From contig JAOPVG010000121.1 in assembly GCA_025966255.1 (NCBI GenBank), forward strand, positions 1 to 10,291: DNA of 10,291 nt, written 5' to 3'. This DNA comes from Jatrophihabitans sp. (GTDB lineage: Bacteria; Actinomycetota; Actinomycetes; Mycobacteriales; Jatrophihabitantaceae). Shown here one piece after another: positions 1-6,246 of the stretch; position 1 is the stretch's first letter; each line of letters opens with the position of its first letter. A program made the translations under genes and the position numbers. The notes beneath the pieces are model-generated. The model did no database searches. It was not told where the DNA came from and saw only the letters and a list, made by a program, of their open reading frames with translations.

Positions 1-3000
1 AGCGCGAGGGCGACGTCGCGCAGATCGTCGACGAGGGCGTCACCGGCGTGCGCGTCGTGAAGGCCTTCGGACAGGAGTCGCGGGAACTCGATCGACTGGC
101 CGGAGCGGCCCAGCGCCTCTACGGCTCGCGGCTGCGCGTGACCCGGCTGAACGCGCGTTACCAGCCGCTGCTCGAGGCGATCCCGACTGTTGGGCAGGTG
201 GCGATACTGGTGTTCGGGGGCTTGCTCGCCCTGCACGGCACGATCACGATCGGCACCTTCCTCGCCTTCTCCACCTACGTCGGGCAGTTCGTCTCGCCCG
301 CGCGTCAGCTCGCCGCGATCCTCACCGTCGGGCAGCAGGCCCGGGCCGGCGTCGAGCGCATTTTCCAACTGCTCGACCTGCGTCCGGGGATCGCCGACGC
401 CCCGCAGGCCGTCGACCTGGACGACGTCCGCGGCGAGATCGTCTTCGCTGACGTCCGCTTCGGCTATTCCCTCGACGACCCGGTTTTGGACGGGTTCGAC
501 CTGCGCATCGCAGCGGGCGAGCGAGTGGCGCTCGTCGGCGCCAGTGGCAGCGGCAAGTCGACCGTCGCCGCGCTGGTCCCGCGCTTCCACGACCCCGACG
601 CCGGTCAGGTGCTGATCGACGGGCACGACCTGCGCGATGTGTCGTTGCACTCGGTGCGTCGGCGCATCGGTATCGCCTTCGAGGAGAGCTTCCTGTTCTC
701 CGACACGATCCGCGCCAACATCGCCTACGGCCGTCCCGATGCGACGCCGGCCGAGATCGAGGCCGCCTCGCGCACAGCGCAGGTGCACGACTTTGTCTCC
801 GAGCTGCCGGCCGGTTACGACACGGTGGTGGGCGAACGCGGGCTGACGCTCTCCGGCGGGCAGCGGCAGCGGGTAGCGCTGGCCCGCGCCATCCTGGCCG
901 ATCCCCGAATCCTCGTCCTCGACGACGCGACGAGCGCCATCGACGCCCGCACCGAGGAGTCGATCCACGACGCGCTGCGGGACGTGCTGGCCGGGCGCAC
1001 CACATTGCTGATCGCGCATCGGATGTCCACGCTGCACCTGGCCGACCGCATCGTCGTGATGGCCGATGGACGGGTCGTCGATGACGGCACCCATGACGAA
1101 CTCACCGCGCGCAGCGCGCTGTACCGCGGCCTGCTCTCCGGGCTCGAGGACGAGCCGGTGCGGCAAGCCGGCGATCGCATCGAAGCCCTGGCCGCGCTGA
1201 CGAAGGACGGCGTCACGGCGTCGGCGTGGAACGGGGCGGGGGGAGCGACGAGGCCCGTGGCGATCGGCGTATCAGCCCCGACCCTGGGCGCCGGACTGAG
1301 TGGGAGCGGCGGCCGGCACGGCCTTTTCACGGCCCTGCCGGCGACGCCGGATCTGTTCGAACGGGTCGAGGCCTTGCCGCCCGTGCGCGACGAGGCGGTG
1401 GTCGACCTCGCCCGCGAGACCGTGCCGGACCGGGAGTTCGGCCTGTTACCGCTGCTGCGCCAGTTCCGCCGGCCACTGCTGCTCGGGTTGCTGCTCGTCG
1501 TCCTCGACGCCGCGGCCGGCCTCGCCGGGCCCTACCTGGTGAAGACCGGCGTCGACAGCGGCATCGCCACGGGCTCGGAAGGCGTGCTGTTCGCAGCTTC
1601 GGGAATCTTCCTAGCCGTCACCATCGCCGATCTCTTCGACCAGGTCGCCTCGACGTTCGTCACTGGGCGGACCGCGGAGCGCATCATGCTGTCGCTCCGC
1701 CTGCGGGTGTGGGCGCAGCTGCAGCGACTCTCCCTCGACTACTACGAACGCGAGCAGGCCGGGCGAATCATGACCCGGATGACAACCGACGTCGACCAGT
1801 TCGAGTCGCTGGTCACCAACGGCCTGCTGTCGGCCCTGGTGGCGCTCGTGACCTTCGTCGGAGTAGGCGTGACGCTCGTCCTGGTGAACGCCGAGCTCGG
1901 GCTGGTCACCCTGAGCGTGGTGTTCCCGCTGGCGCTGGCCACCGTGTGGTTCCGGCAGCGGGCCACGAAGCTCTACGACCTGTCCCGCGAACGCATCGCG
2001 GTGGTGAACGCCGATTTCCAGGAGAGCCTGTCCGGCGTGCGCGAGTCGCAGGCGTTCGTGCACGAGGGCGCGACGATCGAGCGGTTCCACGCGTTGGGGT
2101 CGTCCTACCTCGAGTCGCGTGTCGCCGCGCAGCGGTTGGTCGCCACCTACTTCCCGTTCGTCCAATTCCTCTCAGCCGTGGCCGACGCGCTGGTGCTGGG
2201 CGTCGGGGCGACGCTGATCAGCTCGGGGTCACTGACCGTCGGCGCGCTGATCGCGTTCTTGCTCTACATCGACCTGTTCTTCTCGCCGATCCAGCAGCTC
2301 TCGCAGGTGTTCGACTCGTGGCAGCAGACCCGGGTGTCGGTGAATCGCATCGCCGACCTGATGGCGCTCGAATCGCTGACGCCGGAACCGCTGGAACCGG
2401 TGTCTATCGATGAACCGGACGGTGCCGTCGTCTTGGAGCAGGTGCGCTTCGCCTATCCCTCCGCCGCATCCGGCGATGCCCTCCGCGGGATCGACATCGA
2501 CGTGGCGCCGGGTGAGACCGTGGCGCTCGTCGGTGAGACCGGAGCGGGCAAGTCGACGGTGCTCAAGCTGCTCGCGCGCTTCTACGATCCGGTGACCGGT
2601 CGGGTCGCTATGGACGGACACGACCTGCGCACGCTCGACCTGCACAACTTCCGCAGCCATCTCGGCTACGTGCCGCAGGAGGCGTTCCTGTTCACCGGCA
2701 CCGTGCGCGACAACATCGCCTACGGTCGCCCAGACGCGTCGGACGCCCAGGTCGAGGCGGCGGCACGCGCGGTGGGGGCGCATGACGTGGTCGCCGCGCT
2801 GCCGGGCGGCTATCTCACCGTGCTGGCCGAGCGCGGCGGCTCACTGTCGTCGGGGCAGCGGCAGCTGATCGCACTGGCCCGCGCCCAGCTCGCCGACCCT
2901 GCACTGCTGCTGCTCGACGAGGCGACGTCCAATCTCGATCTGGCCTCCGAGTCCCGCGTGACCGCCGCGATGCGGTCGGTGGCCCACGGACGCACCACGA

Positions 3001-3176
3001 TCGTGATCGCGCACCGGCTGCAGACCGCTCGCGTCGCGGATCGGATCGCAATGCTCGAGGCCGGGCAGGTCGTCGAAGTCGGCACGCACGAAGAACTGCT
3101 CGCGCTCGACGGGAGCTATGCGCGGATGTGGCGGGCGTTCGACACCGTAGGGGCAGGTGCGGGCGAGCCGGCGTGA
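1..3176 (+). CDS. Fused two-half ABC exporter (TMD-NBD-TMD-NBD), 5' end outside window
   Basis: The frame is open from the first bases, so the start lies upstream; about 1,057 codons are visible and perhaps 200 residues (start of the first membrane domain) are missing. Order: end of TMD1 (VRVVKAFGQE at about nt 45-75), NBD1 (about 430-1130), a Gly/Ala-rich linker (about 1140-1430), TMD2 (about 1440-2360), NBD2 (about 2400-3130). NBD1 has Walker A GASGSGKST (537-563), LSGGQ (849-863), Walker B LVLDD (912-926) and H-loop His (1017). NBD2 has GETGAGKST (from 2532), LSSGQ (2844-2858), LLLDE (2907-2921) and H-loop His (3012). NBD1 has Glu at the Q-loop (681) and Asp at the catalytic Glu position (924), so one ATP site should be degenerate, as in heterodimeric type IV exporters. 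It should be an inner-membrane efflux pump for drugs or lipids; the substrate cannot be read from sequence. Confidence 0.95.
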   Translation, partial: REGDVAQIVDEGVTGVRVVKAFGQESRELDRLAGAAQRLYGSRLRVTRLNARYQPLLEAIPTVGQVAILVFGGLLALHGTITIGTFLAFSTYVGQFVSPARQLAAILTVGQQARAGVERIFQLLDLRPGIADAPQAVDLDDVRGEIVFADVRFGYSLDDPVLDGFDLRIAAGERVALVGASGSGKSTVAALVPRFHDPDAGQVLIDGHDLRDVSLHSVRRRIGIAFEESFLFSDTIRANIAYGRPDATPAEIEAASRTAQVHDFVSELPAGYDTVVGERGLTLSGGQRQRVALARAILADPRILVLDDATSAIDARTEESIHDALRDVLAGRTTLLIAHRMSTLHLADRIVVMADGRVVDDGTHDELTARSALYRGLLSGLEDEPVRQAGDRIEALAALTKDGVTASAWNGAGGATRPVAIGVSAPTLGAGLSGSGGRHGLFTALPATPDLFERVEALPPVRDEAVVDLARETVPDREFGLLPLLRQFRRPLLLGLLLVVLDAAAGLAGPYLVKTGVDSGIATGSEGVLFAASGIFLAVTIADLFDQVASTFVTGRTAERIMLSLRLRVWAQLQRLSLDYYEREQAGRIMTRMTTDVDQFESLVTNGLLSALVALVTFVGVGVTLVLVNAELGLVTLSVVFPLALATVWFRQRATKLYDLSRERIAVVNADFQESLSGVRESQAFVHEGATIERFHALGSSYLESRVAAQRLVATYFPFVQFLSAVADALVLGVGATLISSGSLTVGALIAFLLYIDLFFSPIQQLSQVFDSWQQTRVSVNRIADLMALESLTPEPLEPVSIDEPDGAVVLEQVRFAYPSAASGDALRGIDIDVAPGETVALVGETGAGKSTVLKLLARFYDPVTGRVAMDGHDLRTLDLHNFRSHLGYVPQEAFLFTGTVRDNIAYGRPDASDAQVEAAARAVGAHDVVAALPGGYLTVLAERGGSLSSGQRQLIALARAQLADPALLLLDEATSNLDLASESRVTAAMRSVAHGRTTIVIAHRLQTARVADRIAMLEAGQVVEVGTHEELLALDGSYARMWRAFDTVGAGAGEPA

Positions 3177-3207
3177 TTGACTTCAAGCGCGGTTGAGGTT
3201 ATCTACT
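3177..3207 (+). promoter_or_regulatory. Promoter with MerR/SoxR-like dyad operator
   Basis: TTGACT (3177-3182) is a near-consensus -35 element, starting at the base after the ABC stop codon. Seventeen nt later is TATCTA (3200-3205); 19 nt later, the spacing MerR-type promoters favour, is TCTACT (3202-3207). A 20-bp imperfect dyad, ACTTCAAGCG / CGGTTGAGGT (3180-3199), fills the spacer, with half-sites matching at 8 of 10 positions. Its TCAAG...TTGAGG layout resembles SoxR-type operators. The expected transcription start (about 3212-3215) falls at or just before the ATG at 3215, and no well-spaced ribosome-binding site exists (AGG lies only 2 nt from the ATG), so the mRNA may be leaderless. The assignment to the MerR family is inference; no regulator gene is in the window. 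Confidence 0.6.
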
Positions 3208-3214
3208 GCAGGTC

Positions 3215-3595
3215 ATGGCCACTCTGACTCCTGCCGCCCTCGCCTTCCTCGCCGATCAGCGGTTGGGTCGGCTCGCGACGACCGGTGCGGACGGCAAGCC
3301 GCACGTCGTCCCCACCTCGTTCCGGCACAACCCCGAGCTCGAGACGATCGACGTCGGCGGGTTCCATGTCGAGACGACCAAGAAGTACCGAGACGTGCAG
3401 GCCAACCCGCGGGCCGCGATCGTCGTCGATGACCTCGTCTCGGTGGATCCGTGGACGCCCCGGATGCTCGAGATCCGGGGTCGCGCGGAGGCGCTGCCCA
3501 CGGGCGGGAAGGCGCTGGGCAACGGCTTCGGGGACGCACTGATCCGCATCCATCCCGAACGAGTGAACAGCTTCGGCATCGAGGAGCCCGACTGA
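3215..3595 (+). CDS. PPOX-class F420-dependent oxidoreductase (MSMEG_5819/OxyR-like)
   Basis: A 126-residue protein of the pyridoxamine 5'-phosphate oxidase-like split-barrel fold, the usual size for single-domain flavin/deazaflavin reductases. RLGRLATTGADGKPHVVPTS (about residues 16-35) is the typical first-strand region of the fold. KKYRDVQANPRAAIVVDD (about 56-73) and SVDPWTPR (about 75-82) resemble the actinobacterial subgroup that includes MSMEG_5819 and OxyR. Members act as dimers in the cytosol and reduce substrates with F420H2; the substrate here is unknown. The ATG at 3215 is chosen because it lies just past the promoter and matches the family's short N-terminus. The gene follows the ABC exporter by 38 nt but has its own promoter. 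The family call is from memory of its motifs; the exact cofactor is inferred. Confidence 0.85.
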   Translation: MATLTPAALAFLADQRLGRLATTGADGKPHVVPTSFRHNPELETIDVGGFHVETTKKYRDVQANPRAAIVVDDLVSVDPWTPRMLEIRGRAEALPTGGKALGNGFGDALIRIHPERVNSFGIEEPD

Positions 3596-3645
3596 GCGGT
3601 ATCAGCCGCCCGGGTCGTGCCCTCCTGATCGATGCACGCACCCGT

Positions 3646-3651
3646 GGAGGA
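3646..3651 (+). promoter_or_regulatory. Ribosome-binding site fixing the start at 3656
   Basis: GGAGGA lies 4-5 nt before the ATG at 3656. It would sit inside the coding region if the in-frame ATG at 3632 were used, so 3656 is the better start. Confidence 0.7.
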
Positions 3652-3655
3652 AGCG

Positions 3656-3877
3656 ATGATCACAGCACCGTCCGTCAGTCCGGCCGCCTCCGGTTCCGTC
3701 GCGCGGGATCGCATCGCGGCGGCGGAGCGCCACATGTACGACGCGGAGACCGCGCTGCACGCCGCCCGGCAGACCCACGTCGATGCCTGGATCGCCGCCG
3801 CATACGACCACCTGCACGCGGCGATCCTGGAGCACACCGCGGCCGTGGAAGCTACACCTGAATGCGGTAAGGAATGA
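3656..3877 (+). CDS. Small His-rich helical protein, function unknown
   Basis: A 73-residue hypothetical protein. The start is set by the GGAGGA at 3646-3651; an in-frame ATG at 3632 would add 8 residues but has no ribosome-binding site. After a Ser/Pro/Ala-rich tail (residues 1-14), residues 15-66 are rich in Ala, Glu, His and Asp and should form one or two alpha helices. Six His are spread over this part (26, 35, 41, 52, 54, 60), and one Cys sits at 70. There is no signal peptide or membrane segment. The pattern AERHMYDAE...HVDAWIAAAYD looks like a recurring short actinobacterial hypothetical protein, but I know no function for it. It lies 60 nt after the PPOX gene and may be cotranscribed. 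Metal or haem binding by the His residues is speculation. Confidence 0.7.
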   Translation: MITAPSVSPAASGSVARDRIAAAERHMYDAETALHAARQTHVDAWIAAAYDHLHAAILEHTAAVEATPECGKE

Positions 3878-3916
3878 ATTCTTCGGGTCGTGGCCAAACC
3901 CAGTGGAAAGCGCCGA

Positions 3917-4528
3917 TCAGCCCGTCTGGCTGAGGGCGTCGGCGGCGGCCGCGTGGATCGCCGGGGACAGCGCGGCCGCTATCAGCGCATAGCCCGCACT
4001 CGACGGATGAAACCGGTCGCCCGAGAAGAGGCTGGCATTGCGGCCGAACTGGGCCGAGGTGGTGCCCTCGACATTCGCCACTCGCGCGCCCGCCGCCAGC
4101 GCCGCCCGGGTCTGGGCCTGACGCAGCAGCGCGCTGCCCGCCTGCACGACCGTGCGAAGTTGCTGCGGAATCCAGGACATCACGCTCAGGTCCGGCGCCG
4201 GGGCCACGACGACCTGGGTCCCGCCGGCCCGCAGAGTTTCGACCGCTTCGCCGAGGTCGGCGGCGGCCTGCTGCGGAGGGACGAAGTGGGTCAGGTCGTT
4301 GGCGCCGATGATGATGAGGGCGATGTCCGGATGCCAATCGGACGCGGCGCGGACCTGCGCGACCAGGTCGTCGCTGCGGGCGCCGGGCACAGCGAAGACG
4401 CGCAGTTCGGTGCGCGTGCCGGCCGCAGTCAGCTCAGCCGCCAGCCGCGCCCCGGCGGTGTCGGCCGTCCGCGATGCGCCCTGGCCATAGGCGATGGAGT
4501 CGCCGAGGACGGCGAAGGTCAGAGTCAT
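3917..4528 (-). CDS. SGNH/GDSL hydrolase, cytosolic
   Basis: A 203-residue esterase/lipase-like hydrolase with all four SGNH blocks: nucleophile Ser11 in VLGDSIAYG (block I), Gly49 in VPGARSDDL (block II), Asn77 in IIGANDLTH (block III), and Asp171/His174 in GDRFHPSSAGY (block V). The length is normal for a single-domain member. There is no signal peptide or membrane segment, so it should act in the cytosol on an acyl or acetyl ester; the substrate is unknown. The ATG at 4528 places GDS at residues 9-11, as in related proteins. The gene is convergent with the small His-rich gene (39 nt apart) and divergent from the two-gene unit starting at 4682. No strong ribosome-binding site precedes it. 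Its link to its neighbours is unclear. Confidence 0.92.
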   Translation of the reverse strand: MTLTFAVLGDSIAYGQGASRTADTAGARLAAELTAAGTRTELRVFAVPGARSDDLVAQVRAASDWHPDIALIIIGANDLTHFVPPQQAAADLGEAVETLRAGGTQVVVAPAPDLSVMSWIPQQLRTVVQAGSALLRQAQTRAALAAGARVANVEGTTSAQFGRNASLFSGDRFHPSSAGYALIAAALSPAIHAAAADALSQTG

Positions 4529-4584
4529 GTCCCGGGAACAACGTCCGCGGTGCCCAATCAGGTTCCGCAGCGGCGCACGCCTCT

Positions 4585-4602
4585 GCCCGATCGGGCGCCC
4601 GA
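4585..4602. repeat. Two overlapping 12-bp perfect palindromes in a divergent intergenic region
   Basis: GCCCGATCGGGC (4585-4596) and TCGGGCGCCCGA (4591-4602) are each perfect palindromes, and they share TCGGGC. They lie 57 nt from the SGNH hydrolase start and 80 nt from the start at 4682, where an operator controlling both directions would sit. GC-rich sequence makes short palindromes fairly common, so this is only a candidate operator. Confidence 0.4.
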
Positions 4603-4632
4603 ACGGCCTCCCGGTCGGCGGCGGCGTCGACG

Positions 4633-4638
4633 TATGGT
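4633..4638 (+). promoter_or_regulatory. Possible -10 element for the unknown two-gene unit
   Basis: TATGGT fits the actinobacterial TANNNT -10 pattern and lies 44 nt before the ribosome-binding site/start region at 4672-4682. No good -35 element is seen 17-18 nt upstream, so the call is weak. Confidence 0.3.
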
Positions 4639-4671
4639 CGCCCCACGGCGACGTCCCGCCGAGTCAGCACC

Positions 4672-4677
4672 AAGGAG
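4672..4677 (+). promoter_or_regulatory. Ribosome-binding site of the 66-aa gene
   Basis: AAGGAG lies 4 nt before the ATG at 4682. It is a strong match for this GC-rich region and is the main evidence that the short frame is a real gene. Confidence 0.75.
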
Positions 4678-4681
4678 CGCC

Positions 4682-4882
4682 ATGTCCGACAACGACAATC
4701 CCGAGCCGCAACCGGTGCAGTTCGACGCCCAGGCGGCGTTCGGCGGATCACAGGACTTCGGTCACGACTGGGTCACCTACGCCCTGAACACCGAGGCGCC
4801 GACGTTCGTCGGCGGCGTCGACCACGGCCTCAACCCTGACCCCGGCGGCCAGGGCTCGGACGGCGGGACGGCGTACGCATGA
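4682..4882 (+). CDS. 66-aa acidic protein without Lys or Arg, function unknown
   Basis: A short gene with a clear AAGGAG ribosome-binding site at 4672-4677 and an ATG at 4682. It encodes 66 residues with 8 Asp, 2 Glu and 2 His, but no Lys, Arg or Cys, so it is strongly acidic. Gly makes up 11 residues, mostly in the second half. The N-terminus (MSDNDNPEPQP) and C-terminus (PDPGGQGSDGGTAYA) look disordered; the middle (about 12-46) has more aromatic residues (FGHDWVTYAL). There is no signal peptide. The stop overlaps the start of the next gene as ATGA (4879-4882), so the two are probably translated together. I do not recognise it. It could be a partner, chaperone-like binder or precursor for the next protein, but nothing in the sequence decides this. 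Confidence 0.72.
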   Translation: MSDNDNPEPQPVQFDAQAAFGGSQDFGHDWVTYALNTEAPTFVGGVDHGLNPDPGGQGSDGGTAYA

Positions 4883-5334
4883 CCGATCCAGCTCCGGCCG
4901 CAGGGCTCAGCCCGCACGTCGAGCCGTTCAAGCTGCACCTCGAGTTCCAATGGGACGGCGGCACGTTCGCCGAGTTCGAGTCGAACCTCCAGACGTTCTC
5001 GTGGGAGATCCCGAAGGTCGTCTACTTCAGCGAGCCGATGAGCGGCTTCGGCACGCACCTCACGCTGAACGCGTTCGAGACGACGATCAAGGACCGCAGC
5101 GGCGACGTCGTGCACGCGCTCGTCGGTGGCGTCGCCGACCTCCACGCAAGCGGCGGCATCGACCTCGGCGCGCACGCCCAGATCGACTACCGCATCCTGC
5201 AGGTGCACGGCGCCCAGGTGTTCCTCGGCATCGAGGGGACTGTCACCGCCAACCCGCGCGGCGGCAGTGCCAACGTGACGTTCGCTCCGGCTTTCACCAT
5301 CCAGTTCGGTGGCACCGTCCACCCGCCGAACTAG
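4879..5334 (+). CDS. 151-aa predicted beta-rich protein, function unknown
   Basis: An unrecognised 151-residue protein that starts inside the stop of the 66-aa gene (ATGA overlap). After a Pro/Ala tail (1-14) it shows alternating hydrophobic and polar stretches suggesting many beta strands: FKLHLEFQW (17-25), KVVYFSEP (46-53), GTHLTLNAFETTIKD (58-72), AQIDYRILQVH (100-110), AQVFLGIEGTVTA (112-124), ANVTFAPAFTIQFGGTV (131-147). There is no Cys, signal peptide or membrane segment, so it should be cytosolic. It has only three Lys and three Arg. The look is that of a beta-sandwich or lipocalin-like binding domain, which is inference from pattern only. Its stop lies 3 nt from the stop of the convergent NudC gene. 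Codon use matches its neighbours, giving no sign of recent transfer. Confidence 0.85.
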   Translation: MTDPAPAAGLSPHVEPFKLHLEFQWDGGTFAEFESNLQTFSWEIPKVVYFSEPMSGFGTHLTLNAFETTIKDRSGDVVHALVGGVADLHASGGIDLGAHAQIDYRILQVHGAQVFLGIEGTVTANPRGGSANVTFAPAFTIQFGGTVHPPN

Positions 5335-5341
5335 CCCCTAG
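5331..5341. other. Convergent stop codons 3 nt apart
   Basis: The segment CTAGCCCCTAG holds the plus-strand stop TAG (5332-5334) and the minus-strand stop TAG (5340-5338), with only CCC between them. There is no room for an intrinsic terminator, so each transcript must run into the opposite gene or end by another means. Confidence 0.9.
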
Positions 5342-6246
5342 ACGGCGCCGGCAAGCCAGCGATCGATCAGGTACCGCGAGATCGAGAAGTGCGGGGGAAT
5401 CGCGCGTAGGCGCACGTCCGGACCAACGTCGAGCGGGGTCTCGAGGTCGTCGGTCCAATCGGCGGCACGGCGCACCTCCTCGCGGGTGAACCAGCCGGCC
5501 TCGGCCATCTCGACCGGGTCGAGGGTGATCGACGGATCGCCGTCGAGTTGGGCGACGAAGCCGACCATCAGCGACGCCGGGAACGGCCAGGGCTGGCTGG
5601 CGATATAGCGGACGTCGTGGATCTTGATGCCGACCTCTTCGTAGACCTCCCGAGCGACCGCGGCCTCGAGCGACTCACCCGGCTCGACGAAGCCGGCCAG
5701 CGTGGAGAAGCGGCCCTCACCCCATTGCGGTCCGCGACCGAGCAACGCGAGATCGCCGCCGTCGTGGATCAGCATGATCACCGCCGGATCGGTGCGCGGG
5801 AAGTGCTGGCTGCCGTCGTTCGTGCAGATGCGGGTCCAGCCGGCCTGGGCTTCGACGGTCGGCGATCCGCACCTGGGGCAGTGCGTGTGCCGCTGATGCC
5901 ACTGCTCGAGCCCGATCGCACTGACGACCAGGCTCGCCTCGAGGTCACCGATGTCGCCGCCGATCTCCCGCAGCGTCTTCCAGCCGTCGCCGTCCTCCTC
6001 GGTGGTGACGGCGAAGTACGGAACGTCGTCGATGACGCCGAGGAAGCGACGCGGGCCGTCCCGCGCGTCCGCGGCGTCGCGGAACTGCACCCGGTCGTCG
6101 GCGCCGACGGGCGTGGTCGACTTCGGGCTGATCAGTACGACCTTGGCGCGGGTCCAGGCATCGGCGAGCCAGGCGTCGTCGGTGCGGTGCTGCGCGGCCC
6201 GATCGAAGGTCACCCGGGACAGCGGCGGGCCGTCCGGACTGCTCAA
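5338..6246 (-). CDS. nudC: NAD(H) pyrophosphatase NudC (NADH-type Nudix hydrolase)
   Basis: A 302-residue protein that splits NADH/NAD+ into NMN(H) and AMP, and in characterised NudC enzymes also removes NAD caps from RNA. It shows the NudC order: an N-terminal domain (1-118), a zinc-ribbon region (CPRC at 123-126, Cys141), the Nudix box G185-I207 with E191, R199, E200, E203, E204 and G206, then the NADH-specific motif SQPWPFPAS (217-225). The fourth zinc position (144) is Asp instead of Cys, within CTNDGSQHFPRTDP. It starts with TTG at 6246, whose TTGA overlaps the stop of the upstream M16 gene, so translation is probably coupled. The PPLSR stretch (7-11) matches the early N-terminus of related NudC proteins and supports this start. 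It is the last gene of the minus-strand operon. Confidence 0.93.
   Translation of the reverse strand: MSSPDGPPLSRVTFDRAAQHRTDDAWLADAWTRAKVVLISPKSTTPVGADDRVQFRDAADARDGPRRFLGVIDDVPYFAVTTEEDGDGWKTLREIGGDIGDLEASLVVSAIGLEQWHQRHTHCPRCGSPTVEAQAGWTRICTNDGSQHFPRTDPAVIMLIHDGGDLALLGRGPQWGEGRFSTLAGFVEPGESLEAAVAREVYEEVGIKIHDVRYIASQPWPFPASLMVGFVAQLDGDPSITLDPVEMAEAGWFTREEVRRAADWTDDLETPLDVGPDVRLRAIPPHFSISRYLIDRWLAGAV

Noticed and set aside
1226..2413. A 395-codon frame in the second plus frame inside the ABC gene
   Set aside because: It is very rich in Arg, Ala and Gly and lies wholly inside an intact transporter domain; it is a shadow frame.
3596..3609. Short hairpin GCGG-TATCAG-CCGC after the PPOX gene
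   Set aside because: A 4-bp stem without a T-tract is expected by chance in this base composition.
3885..3901. Possible terminator between the convergent small gene and the SGNH hydrolase (GGGT...ACCC)
   Set aside because: The stem is only 4 bp with a 9-nt loop and no T-tract, which is too weak.
3890..4882. A 330-codon plus-strand frame ending at the same stop as the 66-aa gene
   Set aside because: Most of it is antisense to the SGNH hydrolase, which has all four catalytic blocks. Only the part after the AAGGAG and ATG at 4682 is supported.
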